A DNA stretch of 5,273 nucleotides from UBA4744 sp035282865 (GCA_035282865.1 DATEVB010000083.1:1-5273); one strand, 5' to 3'. Counted from the first letter of the stretch, positions 1 through 5,273 are shown. A program made the numbers and translations. Notes: generated by a model from the letters alone, not told the origin.

Positions 1-40
1 GGCCGACCTCACCATTCGACCCTGTGGCCTCCTGCTCGGC

Positions 41-46
41 TACCGT
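41..46 (+). promoter_or_regulatory. Probable -10 box of a leaderless orn promoter
   Basis: TACCGT fits the actinobacterial -10 pattern TANNNT and lies exactly 7 nt before the ATG at 54. That spacing would put the transcription start at or next to the A of the start codon, so the mRNA would have no leader. No Shine-Dalgarno-like purine run precedes the ATG, which agrees. No clear -35 is visible. The same TACCGT hexamer precedes the gene at 3376. Confidence 0.5.
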
Positions 47-53
47 CTTGGCC

Positions 54-605
54 ATGGATCTGCCCCTCGTATGGATCGATCTCGAAATGACCGGACTCGA
101 CCCCGAGGTCGATGCGATTCTCGAGATCGCGGTGATCATCACCGACGGTTGGCTGGACGAGATCGTCGAGGGACCGGATCTCGTTGTCCGGGCCGACAGG
201 GCGGCGCTGGAGAGCATGGCCCCGGTGGTACGCGAAATGCACGGCGTATCCGGCTTGACCAAGGCGGTGGGGTTATCGCAACTGACGGCCGCCGAGGCGG
301 AACGGCTCGTCCTCGAGTTTGTGACCGCCCATGTCCCCGAACCGGGTCACGCCCCGCTCGCCGGCAACAGCGTTCATTCCGACCGGGCTTTCCTACGCAG
401 GCACATGCCGGAGCTCGAGGCCTGGTTCCACTACCGCAACGTCGACGTTTCTACGGTCAAGGAGCTGGCACGCCGGTGGTATCCGGAAGTATTGGAGAAC
501 GCGCCGGTGAAGGCCGGCGGCCACCGTGCCCTGGCCGACATTCGCGAATCGATCGAAGAGTTGAGGTACCTCCGGGAGTCGGTCTTCAGACCGGCTGGCG
601 AGTGA
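54..605 (+). CDS. orn: Oligoribonuclease (DEDDh 3'-5' exonuclease)
   Basis: This cytoplasmic exonuclease degrades very short RNAs (2-5 nt), including pGpG from c-di-GMP breakdown, to mononucleotides. The 183-residue product has the usual family length and all acidic DEDDh residues in order: D9 and E11 in WIDLEMTGLD, D110 in GNSVHSDRAFL, and H157 and D162 in GGHRALADIRES. MHGVSGL (62-68) and the NVDVSTVKELARRWYP stretch (129-144) are also typical. The frame is open upstream to 24, but ATG 54 is preferred because the protein then begins directly at the conserved exonuclease strand and a TANNNT box lies 7 nt upstream. It stands alone, convergent with the broken molybdoenzyme gene. Nothing looks damaged. 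Identification is firm. Confidence 0.96.
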   Translation: MDLPLVWIDLEMTGLDPEVDAILEIAVIITDGWLDEIVEGPDLVVRADRAALESMAPVVREMHGVSGLTKAVGLSQLTAAEAERLVLEFVTAHVPEPGHAPLAGNSVHSDRAFLRRHMPELEAWFHYRNVDVSTVKELARRWYPEVLENAPVKAGGHRALADIRESIEELRYLRESVFRPAGE

Positions 606-607
606 GT

Positions 608-636
608 CCGCCGACCCCCTTTTCGTATTTCGGCGG
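608..636. terminator. Possible bidirectional hairpin between convergent genes
   Basis: CCGCCGA (608-614) and TCGGCGG (630-636) form a perfect 7-bp stem around a 15-nt loop. It begins 3 bp after the orn stop and lies just beyond the inferred end of the convergent molybdoenzyme gene. There is no T-tract on either side, and the loop is long, so this is a weak candidate supported mainly by position. Confidence 0.3.
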
Positions 637-644
637 GGAAGCAG

Positions 645-1266
645 TCATCGCCCGCTCGGTCCCCCCGGAACCGTTCTTCCTTCCACGGGTCACCGTACAT
701 GTGGTAGCCGTTGCGTTCCCAGAATCCCGGTTCATCGTGGTCGAGAAACCGTAACCCTCGCACCCATTTGACCGATTTCCAGAAGTACAAATGGGGAACC
801 ACGAGGCGCAGGGGCCATCCGTGCCGGCGTTCCAGTGGCGCCCCGCCGAACCCGTAGGCGAGGAGATCGTCGCCGGCCGGGAAATCGGCCAGTGGAAGGT
901 TGGCCGTAGAGCCCTGTTCGGCCGCTACCAGCACATGCGACGCCCCCGGCAGCAGCTCGACCTTGCTCATCAACTCGGTAACCGGCACCCCTTCCCATTC
1001 GGTATCGAGCTTGGACCATTTGGTGACGCAGTGAATGTCGAAGGTTCGGCGATCCGCAGGCATCGAGAGAACACCTGGTAGTTCCAACGTTGCGGAGACG
1101 CCACCAAACCGTCCACGGTGAAATCCCACTTCTCCAGGTCGATGTCGGGGACGCGGCCGGCGTGCAATACCGGGAACCGCTCGGTGTAGTACTGGCCGGG
1201 TGGGATCCGGCCCGGATCGATCCCTCTTGCCCTCAGTTCTTCTCGCTTCCGGGTGAAAAAGCCTAT
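645..1266 (-). pseudogene. Sulfite oxidase-like molybdopterin oxidoreductase, frameshifted
   Basis: Two overlapping reading frames together give one protein of about 206 residues, resembling the short sulfite oxidase-like molybdopterin oxidoreductases. The first frame (to about 1075) reads GFFTRKREELRARGIDP, then PPGQYYTERFPVLHAG and WDFTVDGLVASPQ. The second (from about 1072) reads DIHCVTKWSKLD, LVVPHLYFWKSVKWVRGL and GYHMYGDPWKEERF. The Cys of HCVTKW is the expected molybdenum ligand. The frames join between Tyr-Gln and Val-Leu-Ser-Met-Pro; one added base near 1072-1075 restores the usual 12-residue spacing between the two conserved prolines. The conserved start would be ATA at 1266, preceded by AGAAGGGA; the only normal in-frame starts upstream are TTG at 1323 and 1317. 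The second frame runs on to a stop at 431, antisense to orn. The end at 645 is inferred from family length and assumes an extra base in a C6 run. Substrate is unknown. Real decay or assembly error cannot be separated here. Confidence 0.8.
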
Positions 1267-1323
1267 ACCCGTCCCTTCTCGAAGGGCTCGGAATCGTAGG
1301 CAGTCGGCAGTCGGCAAAGGCAA

Positions 1324-1352
1324 ACCATTTCTCGTGACCTGTGTGCCGTCAA
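1324..1352 (-). promoter_or_regulatory. Weak candidate promoter for the molybdoenzyme gene
   Basis: On the minus strand TTGACG (1352-1347) matches five of six -35 consensus bases. A 17-nt spacer leads to AATGGT (1329-1324), a poor -10. Transcription would begin near 1316, giving a leader of about 50 nt that contains the AGAAGGGA ribosome site before 1266. The -35 is good and the -10 is not, so this is tentative. It shares the 1267-1387 divergent gap with the thioredoxin promoter. Confidence 0.25.
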
Positions 1353-1374
1353 CTGCGAACTCCGTGGAACCCCC

Positions 1375-1380
1375 TATTCT
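1375..1380 (+). promoter_or_regulatory. Probable -10 box of a leaderless thioredoxin promoter
   Basis: TATTCT matches TANNNT (four of six against TATAAT) and ends 7 nt before the ATG at 1388, the same spacing as at orn. No Shine-Dalgarno is visible upstream of the ATG. A leaderless transcript is the simplest reading, and it supports ATG 1388 over the longer open frame that begins at 1253. Confidence 0.5.
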
Positions 1381-1387
1381 GGCGCCT

Positions 1388-1930
1388 ATGACCGACCCAC
1401 AGCCTCGTCCCGGTCCCCTGCGGTCGAAACCCGGTCTCCTGACCGTGGCCGTGGTAGCGCTGGTGGCAGTGGGGCTGATCGTGGCCGCTCAGATGGACAC
1501 CGGCGCTGCGGTAACGGTTCAAGAGCCGGTGCCGGACTTCAGGTTCGAGGTCTTTGATGGGACGACGTTCTCACTGGCGGAGCACTTCGCCAACGACGGC
1601 CGGCCGGTCGTGCTCAATTTCTGGGCGTCGTGGTGTCCGCCCTGCCGGGCCGAGATGCCTGATTTCGACCTCGTTTCCCAAGCCCATCCGGAAGTCAGAT
1701 TCATCGGCGTCGCCGTGGACGATGTCGAATCGAACGCCAGGGAGTTTGCCGCCGAGATCGGCGTGTCGTATCTGCTGGGTTTCGATCCGACCGGGAAGGC
1801 GCATCTCACCCTTCCGTTTGTTGCGCTGCCCACTACCTGGATCATCGACGGCAACGGAATGATCGTGCACAAGGTGCAGGGGGTCATGAGTGCCGGCCTG
1901 TTGGAACAGATCCTGGCCGAGAAGCTGTAA
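1388..1930 (+). CDS. Membrane-anchored TlpA/ResA-like thiol-disulfide oxidoreductase
   Basis: The 180-residue product has a short charged N-terminus, one hydrophobic segment (about 17-35, LLTVAVVALVAVGLIVAA) and an extracytoplasmic thioredoxin fold. The active site is WASWCPPCRAEMP, with the redox pair C83 and C86. FIGVAVDD (105-112) and the conserved cis-proline P148 in ALPTTWIID are the other family landmarks. Such proteins reduce or exchange disulfides in exported proteins, often for cytochrome c maturation; no ccdA or cytochrome gene is in view, so the partner is unknown. The frame is open upstream to 1253, but that extension overlaps the divergent gene and lacks family character. ATG 1388 has a TANNNT box 7 nt upstream. 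The gene appears intact and monocistronic, followed by a hairpin. Confidence 0.92.
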   Translation: MTDPQPRPGPLRSKPGLLTVAVVALVAVGLIVAAQMDTGAAVTVQEPVPDFRFEVFDGTTFSLAEHFANDGRPVVLNFWASWCPPCRAEMPDFDLVSQAHPEVRFIGVAVDDVESNAREFAAEIGVSYLLGFDPTGKAHLTLPFVALPTTWIIDGNGMIVHKVQGVMSAGLLEQILAEKL

Positions 1931-1940
1931 GGCGTCGGGA

Positions 1941-1960
1941 GCTCTGCGGTGCCGCAGGGC
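1941..1960 (+). terminator. GC-rich hairpin after the thioredoxin gene
   Basis: GCTCTGCG and CGCAGGGC pair over 8 bp (one G-U) around a GTGC tetraloop, starting 10 nt after the TAA. No T-tract follows. T-poor hairpins of this kind are often proposed as terminators in actinobacteria. The rest of the convergent gap to 2070 holds only a minor 5-bp hairpin (GCTGT 1994-1998 with ACAGC 2004-2008) and no convincing ORF. Confidence 0.45.
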
Positions 1961-2070
1961 GTCGAAGGTGCCGGCAGGGGTCGAGGGGGAAGGGCTGTTT
2001 CCCACAGCACGCAATCTCCCGGTTCATCCCGGAATCGTCCGTTTCCACACAGCCCCTCGGCCTGTCACTC

Positions 2071-2223
2071 CTAGGCCGGTCCCACCACCCCGCCCGTGTC
2101 GAGCACATCGCCCGCCCATTCGAACAGGAAGAAAAGAGCTATCAGCGCCACCACCAGGGCGGCGACCACGATGACCACCCGCAGCGCCGGTGGGCCTGGA
2201 AGCCCGGCGAACAGCCGCCTCAT
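2071..2223 (-). CDS. Small single-pass membrane protein downstream of sortase
   Basis: This is a 50-residue protein: a short basic N-terminus (MRRLFAGLPGPPALR), one strongly hydrophobic segment (about 16-34), then FEW and an acidic-to-small C-tail ending GVVGPA. Its ATG overlaps the sortase stop in TGATG, so translation is probably coupled by reinitiation; no independent ribosome site is evident. Many actinobacterial class E sortases are followed by a comparably short membrane protein, and the layout (basic start, LPGP, one helix, aromatic-acidic end) fits that pattern. This parallel is from memory, not a search. The role is unknown; a sortase partner or stabiliser is a reasonable inference. 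The longer frame upstream lies inside the sortase gene and is not used. Confidence 0.7.
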   Translation of the reverse strand: MRRLFAGLPGPPALRVVIVVAALVVALIALFFLFEWAGDVLDTGGVVGPA

Positions 2224-2951
2224 CAGGAAGCCGCCGCCGGAACGAACTCCCTCTCGGCCAGGGCGTAGGCAAAGTTGGGCCCGTCCACCAACTCGGCGGA
2301 GATGATCAGACGCTCCCGCGCCGAGAATTTGGGGTTGCAGGTGGTGAGGGTCAACCACGCCCCCCGTTTCGGGTCGGTCACTTCTACTGCGGTCGGCGTC
2401 ACAATGAAGGAGTCGCGGACCACGTAGGTGTGCGTACCGAGGGCCGTCTCGACATATATTTCGTCACCCGGCTGCAGTTGGTCCAGGTCGAAGAATGGCG
2501 CCCCGTAAGTGGTCCGATGTCCACTCACGACCGCATTGCCGGGTTGCCCGGGAAGTGGGGTCCACGGCATGTGGCCGGGGCCTTTCTTCAACGTGGCCCG
2601 ATCGACTCCTTCGAACAGAACCTGCTCGGCCTCGATCTTGGGAATCGTCATCACCCCGAAGGCCTGGCCGTCCTCGGGTTTCGGTTCGCGGTAGTGGACG
2701 ACCGGCGGTTCGTCGGTAGGAGGATATTGTTGGGTGGTTCCGTTGTCGTCGACCGGGGAAGACGGCAAGGTATCGACGACCTCGATCTCTTCCTGGGCGG
2801 CAACGAAGTGCTCCTCGACCGTCTGCTGGGCAAGGTCCTGGGAGCGAGCGGTCAGAAAGTTGGTCCCGACCAGCTGATACCCGAGGAACGCCAGGATCAG
2901 CGCGCCGAGGCCGATCATGGTCCATCCGGTCGCTTTGAGTGTTCGAGTCAT
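2223..2951 (-). CDS. Class E type sortase (cysteine transpeptidase)
   Basis: Sortases cut a C-terminal sorting signal and join the protein to the cell wall or to pilin subunits outside the membrane. The 242-residue product has a basic N-terminus, a membrane anchor (about 11-29), an acidic, proline-rich linker (about 40-95) and the sortase barrel from about 98 (GVMTIPKI). The catalytic triad is visible: H145 in VVSGHRTTYGAPF, C205 in TLTTCNPKFS and R214 in ARERLII. TLTTCNP with the nearby Arg and the SGHRTTYGAPF context are typical of the actinobacterial class E group. No LPXTG or LAXTG substrate is encoded here. ATG 2951 is chosen because it places MTRTLK directly before the anchor; ATG 2984 in the same frame would add 11 residues but falls on the candidate -10. 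It is the first gene of a two-gene operon. Confidence 0.93.
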   Translation of the reverse strand: MTRTLKATGWTMIGLGALILAFLGYQLVGTNFLTARSQDLAQQTVEEHFVAAQEEIEVVDTLPSSPVDDNGTTQQYPPTDEPPVVHYREPKPEDGQAFGVMTIPKIEAEQVLFEGVDRATLKKGPGHMPWTPLPGQPGNAVVSGHRTTYGAPFFDLDQLQPGDEIYVETALGTHTYVVRDSFIVTPTAVEVTDPKRGAWLTLTTCNPKFSARERLIISAELVDGPNFAYALAEREFVPAAAS

Positions 2952-2982
2952 CGGTCCCGTTCGTTGCAGTAGGCCATTGAAC

Positions 2983-2988
2983 ATTATC
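2983..2988 (-). promoter_or_regulatory. Candidate -10 box for the sortase operon
   Basis: GATAAT on the minus strand matches five of six -10 consensus bases and lies in a locally AT-rich patch (2981-3011) of an otherwise GC-rich region. Transcription would start near 2976, leaving a leader of about 25 nt before ATG 2951. At 17-bp spacing the -35 position reads TAATTA, which is not a consensus match. If used, this argues against ATG 2984 as the sortase start. Confidence 0.4.
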
Positions 2989-3009
2989 GGCGATCCGGCG
3001 GCCAATAAT

Positions 3010-3022
3010 TAGCTACGAGCTA
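3010..3022. repeat. Short inverted repeat upstream of the sortase promoter
   Basis: TAGCT-ACG-AGCTA is a perfect 5-bp inverted repeat with a 3-bp centre. It lies just upstream of, and touching, the -35 position of the candidate sortase promoter, and 13 bp past the stop of the hydratase remnant. It could be an operator half-site pair or a small hairpin, but it is short enough to be chance. Confidence 0.2.
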
Positions 3023-3035
3023 CCGGCTGTCAGCG

Positions 3036-3314
3036 TCACGGCGGGTTACCGGTCCGGGATGTCTTCCCCGGGGCGAGGAGAGCGACCCGTTCGGGAGGGG
3101 TTCTGATCGGGGTGACCAGCCGGGACCCAACGCCCGAGCGAAGCGCCTCCTCGGCCCCGACCAACCTGCCGACGACCGCATGGACGGGCCGGTCTACCCG
3201 GATACGCTCAACGGCGGCGGCCGGCTCATCCATCGTTTCCGTGGAGAGCGGATTGCGACGCTCCCGGTCGTCGATCGTGAATAAGGCTCGGGGTGACCCG
3301 ACCTCGTAACGCAA
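3036..3314 (-). pseudogene. Enoyl-CoA hydratase/isomerase remnant with internal deletion
   Basis: The 92-codon frame starts like a crotonase: RYEV, FTID, ERRNPLSTETMDE (18-30), then AAAVERIRVDRPVHAVV (32-48). Immediately after, GRLVGAEEALRSGVGSRLV (49-67) matches the segment normally found more than 100 residues later (the TGR..AEEAL..GLV..VV region). Everything between is missing, including both oxyanion-hole peptides and the catalytic acid residues, and the C-terminal helices are replaced by a short unrelated tail. The family is usually about 255-265 residues, so this is an in-frame internal deletion plus loss of the C-terminus, and it cannot be an active hydratase. The TTG at 3314 is the likely original start: GGAAGGG lies 7 nt upstream and RYEV is the expected N-terminus. 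The specific substrate cannot be told. Confidence 0.75.
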
Positions 3315-3363
3315 ATCGGCGCCCTTCCGGATTCAAACCTACCCGGAGATACAAGGCTGCTGG

Positions 3364-3369
3364 TACCGT
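3364..3369 (+). promoter_or_regulatory. Probable -10 box of a leaderless promoter for the DUF5317-like gene
   Basis: TACCGT, identical to the hexamer before orn, ends 6 nt before GTG 3376. There is no Shine-Dalgarno before the GTG. This fits a leaderless transcript and helps fix the GTG start. It lies in the 61-bp divergent gap facing the hydratase remnant. Confidence 0.45.
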
Positions 3370-3375
3370 TCGCAC

Positions 3376-3963
3376 GTGCTCTGGCTGGCCCTGGTTATCT
3401 TTGTCGCAACGACCATTGCCCTCTTACGCGGTGGCCGTCTGGCCAACCTGGCCGACATCCGGTTGCGAATGTGGTGGCTCCTCCCACTCGGTTTTGGCAT
3501 CCAGGTCACGCCGGCCGTACTACCCGACGACGCCACCTGGGCACCCGTCGGGGTGGCCCTCATTCTCGTCTCCTACCTGCCACTTCTCCTGCTGGTGATA
3601 CTCAACCGTGGGCGGAAGGGTATGTGGCTGGCCGGGCTCGGAATCCTGATGAACTTCTCGGTCATCGCCGCCAATGGCGGCATGCCGGTCCTGGCCGAAG
3701 CCGCTCTGGCCGCCGCCGGATACGGGGAGGGCGTCCGGGTGGTGTACGGCTTCAAGCACGTAGCGCTCGACGGCGGTACCTTCCTCGGCTTCCTGGCGGA
3801 CGTGATACCCGTCCGGCTGTTCGGCCAGGGGCAGGTGATCTCCCTCGGCGACGTGCTGCTGGCCGTCGGGTTGGGGGCATTCCTGGAAGATGAGCTCCGC
3901 CAACCGGTGCGCTGGTTCAAGCACGGGCAGCGGACCGAAGGCGGATCGGCCAGCGGGCGGTGA
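3376..3963 (+). CDS. DUF5317-like multi-spanning membrane protein
   Basis: The 195-residue product has hydrophobic segments at about 1-17, 33-48, 57-77, 83-101 and 153-170. Conserved-looking loops are NFSVIAANGGMPV (93-105), YGFKHVALDGGT (124-135), FLADVIPV (139-146) and VISLGDVLLAVG (154-165). The NGGMPV, KH and ISLGDVLLA-G combination is what I associate with DUF5317, a family of unknown function; this is recognition from memory. The start is GTG 3376, supported by a TANNNT box and by the hydrophobic first helix beginning at once. The C-tail (173-195) is polar and probably cytoplasmic. It converges with the HD gene with a 2-bp gap, so the two do not share a transcript. No function is assigned. 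Confidence 0.85.
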   Translation: MLWLALVIFVATTIALLRGGRLANLADIRLRMWWLLPLGFGIQVTPAVLPDDATWAPVGVALILVSYLPLLLLVILNRGRKGMWLAGLGILMNFSVIAANGGMPVLAEAALAAAGYGEGVRVVYGFKHVALDGGTFLGFLADVIPVRLFGQGQVISLGDVLLAVGLGAFLEDELRQPVRWFKHGQRTEGGSASGR

Positions 3964-3965
3964 TC

Positions 3966-5213
3966 CTAGGCCGGGACCACCCCACGCCGCTCCAGGACCC
4001 GGCGGACCGCCTGCACCACGTCGGGATCGAAGTCGTAGGCCGCCCCGCGGTGGAGGACCTCGAGTCCTTCGAGCGGAGAGAATCCCAACTCCATCGTGGC
4101 GTGGTCGTAGGCGCTGGTTGCCTTGATGATCTTCGATGACATGGGCAGATCGACATCGCGCTCCTCGCCGGGCCGGCGGTAAGGCTGATGCTGTTGGCGC
4201 ACCAGGGCCGCCACGTGCGACAGGTAGGGTGCTTCCGCAACGATCTCCGCTCCCCACCGGGCGATGTCCTCGTCGGTGAAACCCATTTTGAGAATGCTCG
4301 GCTCGTTGAGGGTGATCCGGCCGATGTCGTGCATCAACGCGGTGTACTGAAGGTCGGTGACCTCGTCGGGTGTCATCCCAAGATCCTGCCCAACCTCGAT
4401 GGCGATACTGGCCGTCCGATCGCTGTGGCCTTTCGGCGACAGTCCGGCTACTTCCGGGATCCGGGACAGGGCGCGTATCGTCTGCCCGTAGGTGCGGCGC
4501 GACTCCTGCGAGCGGTAGAAGGCCAGGTGGGCGAACCCGTAGGGAATACCGGCGATGACGACGGCCCAGAACCCGAGCTCACCCCAGGCGAACCCGAAGA
4601 GCGCCCCGGTGGTGAGCAAGCTGAGCACGACCGTCCAATCCTTCACCGCCAGCAGCCACAGATAGCGGCGTGACAGTCGATTCCGGCCGAAGACCATGAA
4701 CGCCCACAATGAAGTCTCGATCAGGAACCACAGCGAGCCCGCAACCGCAAACGCCACGAGTCGCACCCCGTCGACATTGCCGGCCGCCGCCGGGAAGGCG
4801 CCGGCCATGGAAACGATACCGGCGAACACGACCAGATAGGAGGCGACCCCGAACCCGTGGCGGAGCACCGCCGCCATGACCTCTTCGGCCGGGTCGCTGC
4901 GCAGCGTGCGGAACATCCAGGTGCCGAGAAGCCCCATCGCCGATGCCGCCCCGGCAGCTCCCAGGTCAACCGCACCGGCGGAGGAGAGCACGAAGGGAAG
5001 GGCGGCCGAGACTGCCAGGGCCAACGAAAGGCGGTTGCCGCTGCTGGCCGGCAAGGAGACCAGAGACGCTTCGGCCAGAAGAATCGCCCAGACCCCGACC
5101 TCGAGCAACGACCTCTCCGTGTAGCCCATCAGAAGATAGGCAAGAGCCGCCGATCCGAGCGCCCACACGACCGGCACGAGGGGCGACCTGACCGGAACGC
5201 GTGGATCACCCAT
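3966..5213 (-). CDS. Integral membrane protein with C-terminal HD phosphohydrolase domain
   Basis: The 415-residue product has about eight hydrophobic segments (roughly 11-30, 36-54, 61-79, 85-101, 119-140, 149-175, 184-209, 212-233), then a cytoplasmic linker (SQESRRTYGQTIRALSR) and an HD domain. Visible HD residues are H263 (GHSDR), H295-D296 (ALMHDIGRI), H342 (QQHQPY) and D370 (SAYDHAT). The arrangement resembles HD-GYP domains, which hydrolyse c-di-GMP, but GYP is replaced by RRPG, the HH pair is Q341-H342, and the usual HP ligand position reads R319-W320. A one- or two-metal phosphohydrolase with an unknown nucleotide substrate is therefore safer than a c-di-GMP esterase call. The N-terminal membrane part may sense a signal. 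ATG 5213 is supported by AGGTGA at 5225-5220, 6 nt upstream. The gene overlaps the end of an upstream frame, suggesting an operon. Confidence 0.88.
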   Translation of the reverse strand: MGDPRVPVRSPLVPVVWALGSAALAYLLMGYTERSLLEVGVWAILLAEASLVSLPASSGNRLSLALAVSAALPFVLSSAGAVDLGAAGAASAMGLLGTWMFRTLRSDPAEEVMAAVLRHGFGVASYLVVFAGIVSMAGAFPAAAGNVDGVRLVAFAVAGSLWFLIETSLWAFMVFGRNRLSRRYLWLLAVKDWTVVLSLLTTGALFGFAWGELGFWAVVIAGIPYGFAHLAFYRSQESRRTYGQTIRALSRIPEVAGLSPKGHSDRTASIAIEVGQDLGMTPDEVTDLQYTALMHDIGRITLNEPSILKMGFTDEDIARWGAEIVAEAPYLSHVAALVRQQHQPYRRPGEERDVDLPMSSKIIKATSAYDHATMELGFSPLEGLEVLHRGAAYDFDPDVVQAVRRVLERRGVVPA

Positions 5214-5273
5214 GGCTGGTCACCTGAGGGCCTTCTGCCAGCCGGCGGGCTTCCTCCTCGCTGGCCAGATGGG
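5206..5273 (-). CDS. C-terminal end of an upstream gene, cut by the window edge
   Basis: Reading in from the right edge, one frame gives HLASEEEARRLAEGPQ and five more residues, ending at TGA 5208-5206. It overlaps the HD gene start by 8 bp. It is favoured over the other frames because it is acidic/basic helical in character with common high-GC codons, whereas a competing frame uses rare AGG codons and stops before the ATG. The overlap suggests translational coupling with the HD gene. Too little is present to name a family. Confidence 0.45.
   Translation of the reverse strand, partial: HLASEEEARRLAEGPQVTSHG

Noticed and set aside
431..644. Continuation of the molybdoenzyme frame antisense to the end of orn
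   Set aside because: The sequence beyond GDPWKEERF has no family character and lies opposite conserved orn coding sequence, so it is probably chance openness in high-GC DNA.
1253..1387. 45-residue N-terminal extension of the thioredoxin
   Set aside because: It overlaps the divergent gene, has no hydrophobic or family features, and the -10 box at 1375 would lie inside it.
1994..2008. GCTGT/ACAGC hairpin as the terminator of the sortase operon
   Set aside because: The stem is only 5 bp, no T-tract follows on either strand, and it lies more than 60 bp past the stop; too weak to call.
2190..2972. 260-codon open frame on the plus strand opposite the sortase
   Set aside because: It covers nearly the same bases as a sortase with a complete catalytic triad, is full of Arg/Gly/Pro-rich shadow sequence, and has no recognisable domain.
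3520..4257. 245-codon minus-strand frame across the DUF5317-like and HD genes
   Set aside because: It runs antisense to one recognisable gene and out of frame through the other, with low-complexity Gly/Arg/Pro content typical of a shadow frame.
4188..4673. 161-codon plus-strand frame inside the HD gene
   Set aside because: It is antisense to the conserved HD domain and membrane segments and shows no family motif.
1..5273. Search for tRNA, CRISPR, insertion sequence, phage or defence genes
   Set aside because: No repeat array, transposase, terminal inverted repeat, cloverleaf-like segment or defence domain was found on either strand by reading.

Overview
The window is high-GC and densely coded, with short intergenic gaps. 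The gene content is an oligoribonuclease, a class E type sortase, a membrane protein that looks like DUF5317, and a membrane-anchored HD phosphohydrolase. Three plus-strand genes start 6-7 nt after a TANNNT box with no Shine-Dalgarno, which suggests leaderless transcripts. Together these point to an actinobacterium, possibly a deep-branching lineage such as Acidimicrobiia. The lineage is an inference; no marker gene here settles it.

Layout from left to right. orn (54-605, +) encodes the DEDDh exonuclease that finishes RNA decay. A convergent gene on the minus strand (about 1266-645) encodes a sulfite oxidase-like molybdopterin enzyme but is broken by a one-base frameshift and lacks a normal start codon. 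Divergent from it is a membrane-anchored TlpA/ResA-type thioredoxin (1388-1930, +). Converging on that is a two-gene minus-strand operon, a sortase (2951-2223) followed by a 50-residue membrane protein (2223-2071) whose start overlaps the sortase stop by one base. Upstream of the sortase on the same strand is a 92-codon remnant of an enoyl-CoA hydratase (3314-3036) that has lost the middle of the protein, including the active site. Divergent from this remnant is a DUF5317-like membrane protein (3376-3963, +). It converges, with a 2-bp gap, on a multi-spanning membrane protein carrying a C-terminal HD domain (5213-3966, -). The last bases of an upstream gene overlap the start of the HD gene at the right edge.

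The genes do not form one pathway. The thioredoxin, the sortase pair and the broken molybdoenzyme would all act at the cell envelope, and the HD protein may turn over a nucleotide signal. I see no phage, transposon, CRISPR, RNA gene or defence system. The main points of interest are two decaying minus-strand genes next to intact neighbours, the repeated leaderless promoter layout, the coupled sortase/small membrane protein pair, and an HD domain that departs from the HD-GYP consensus.
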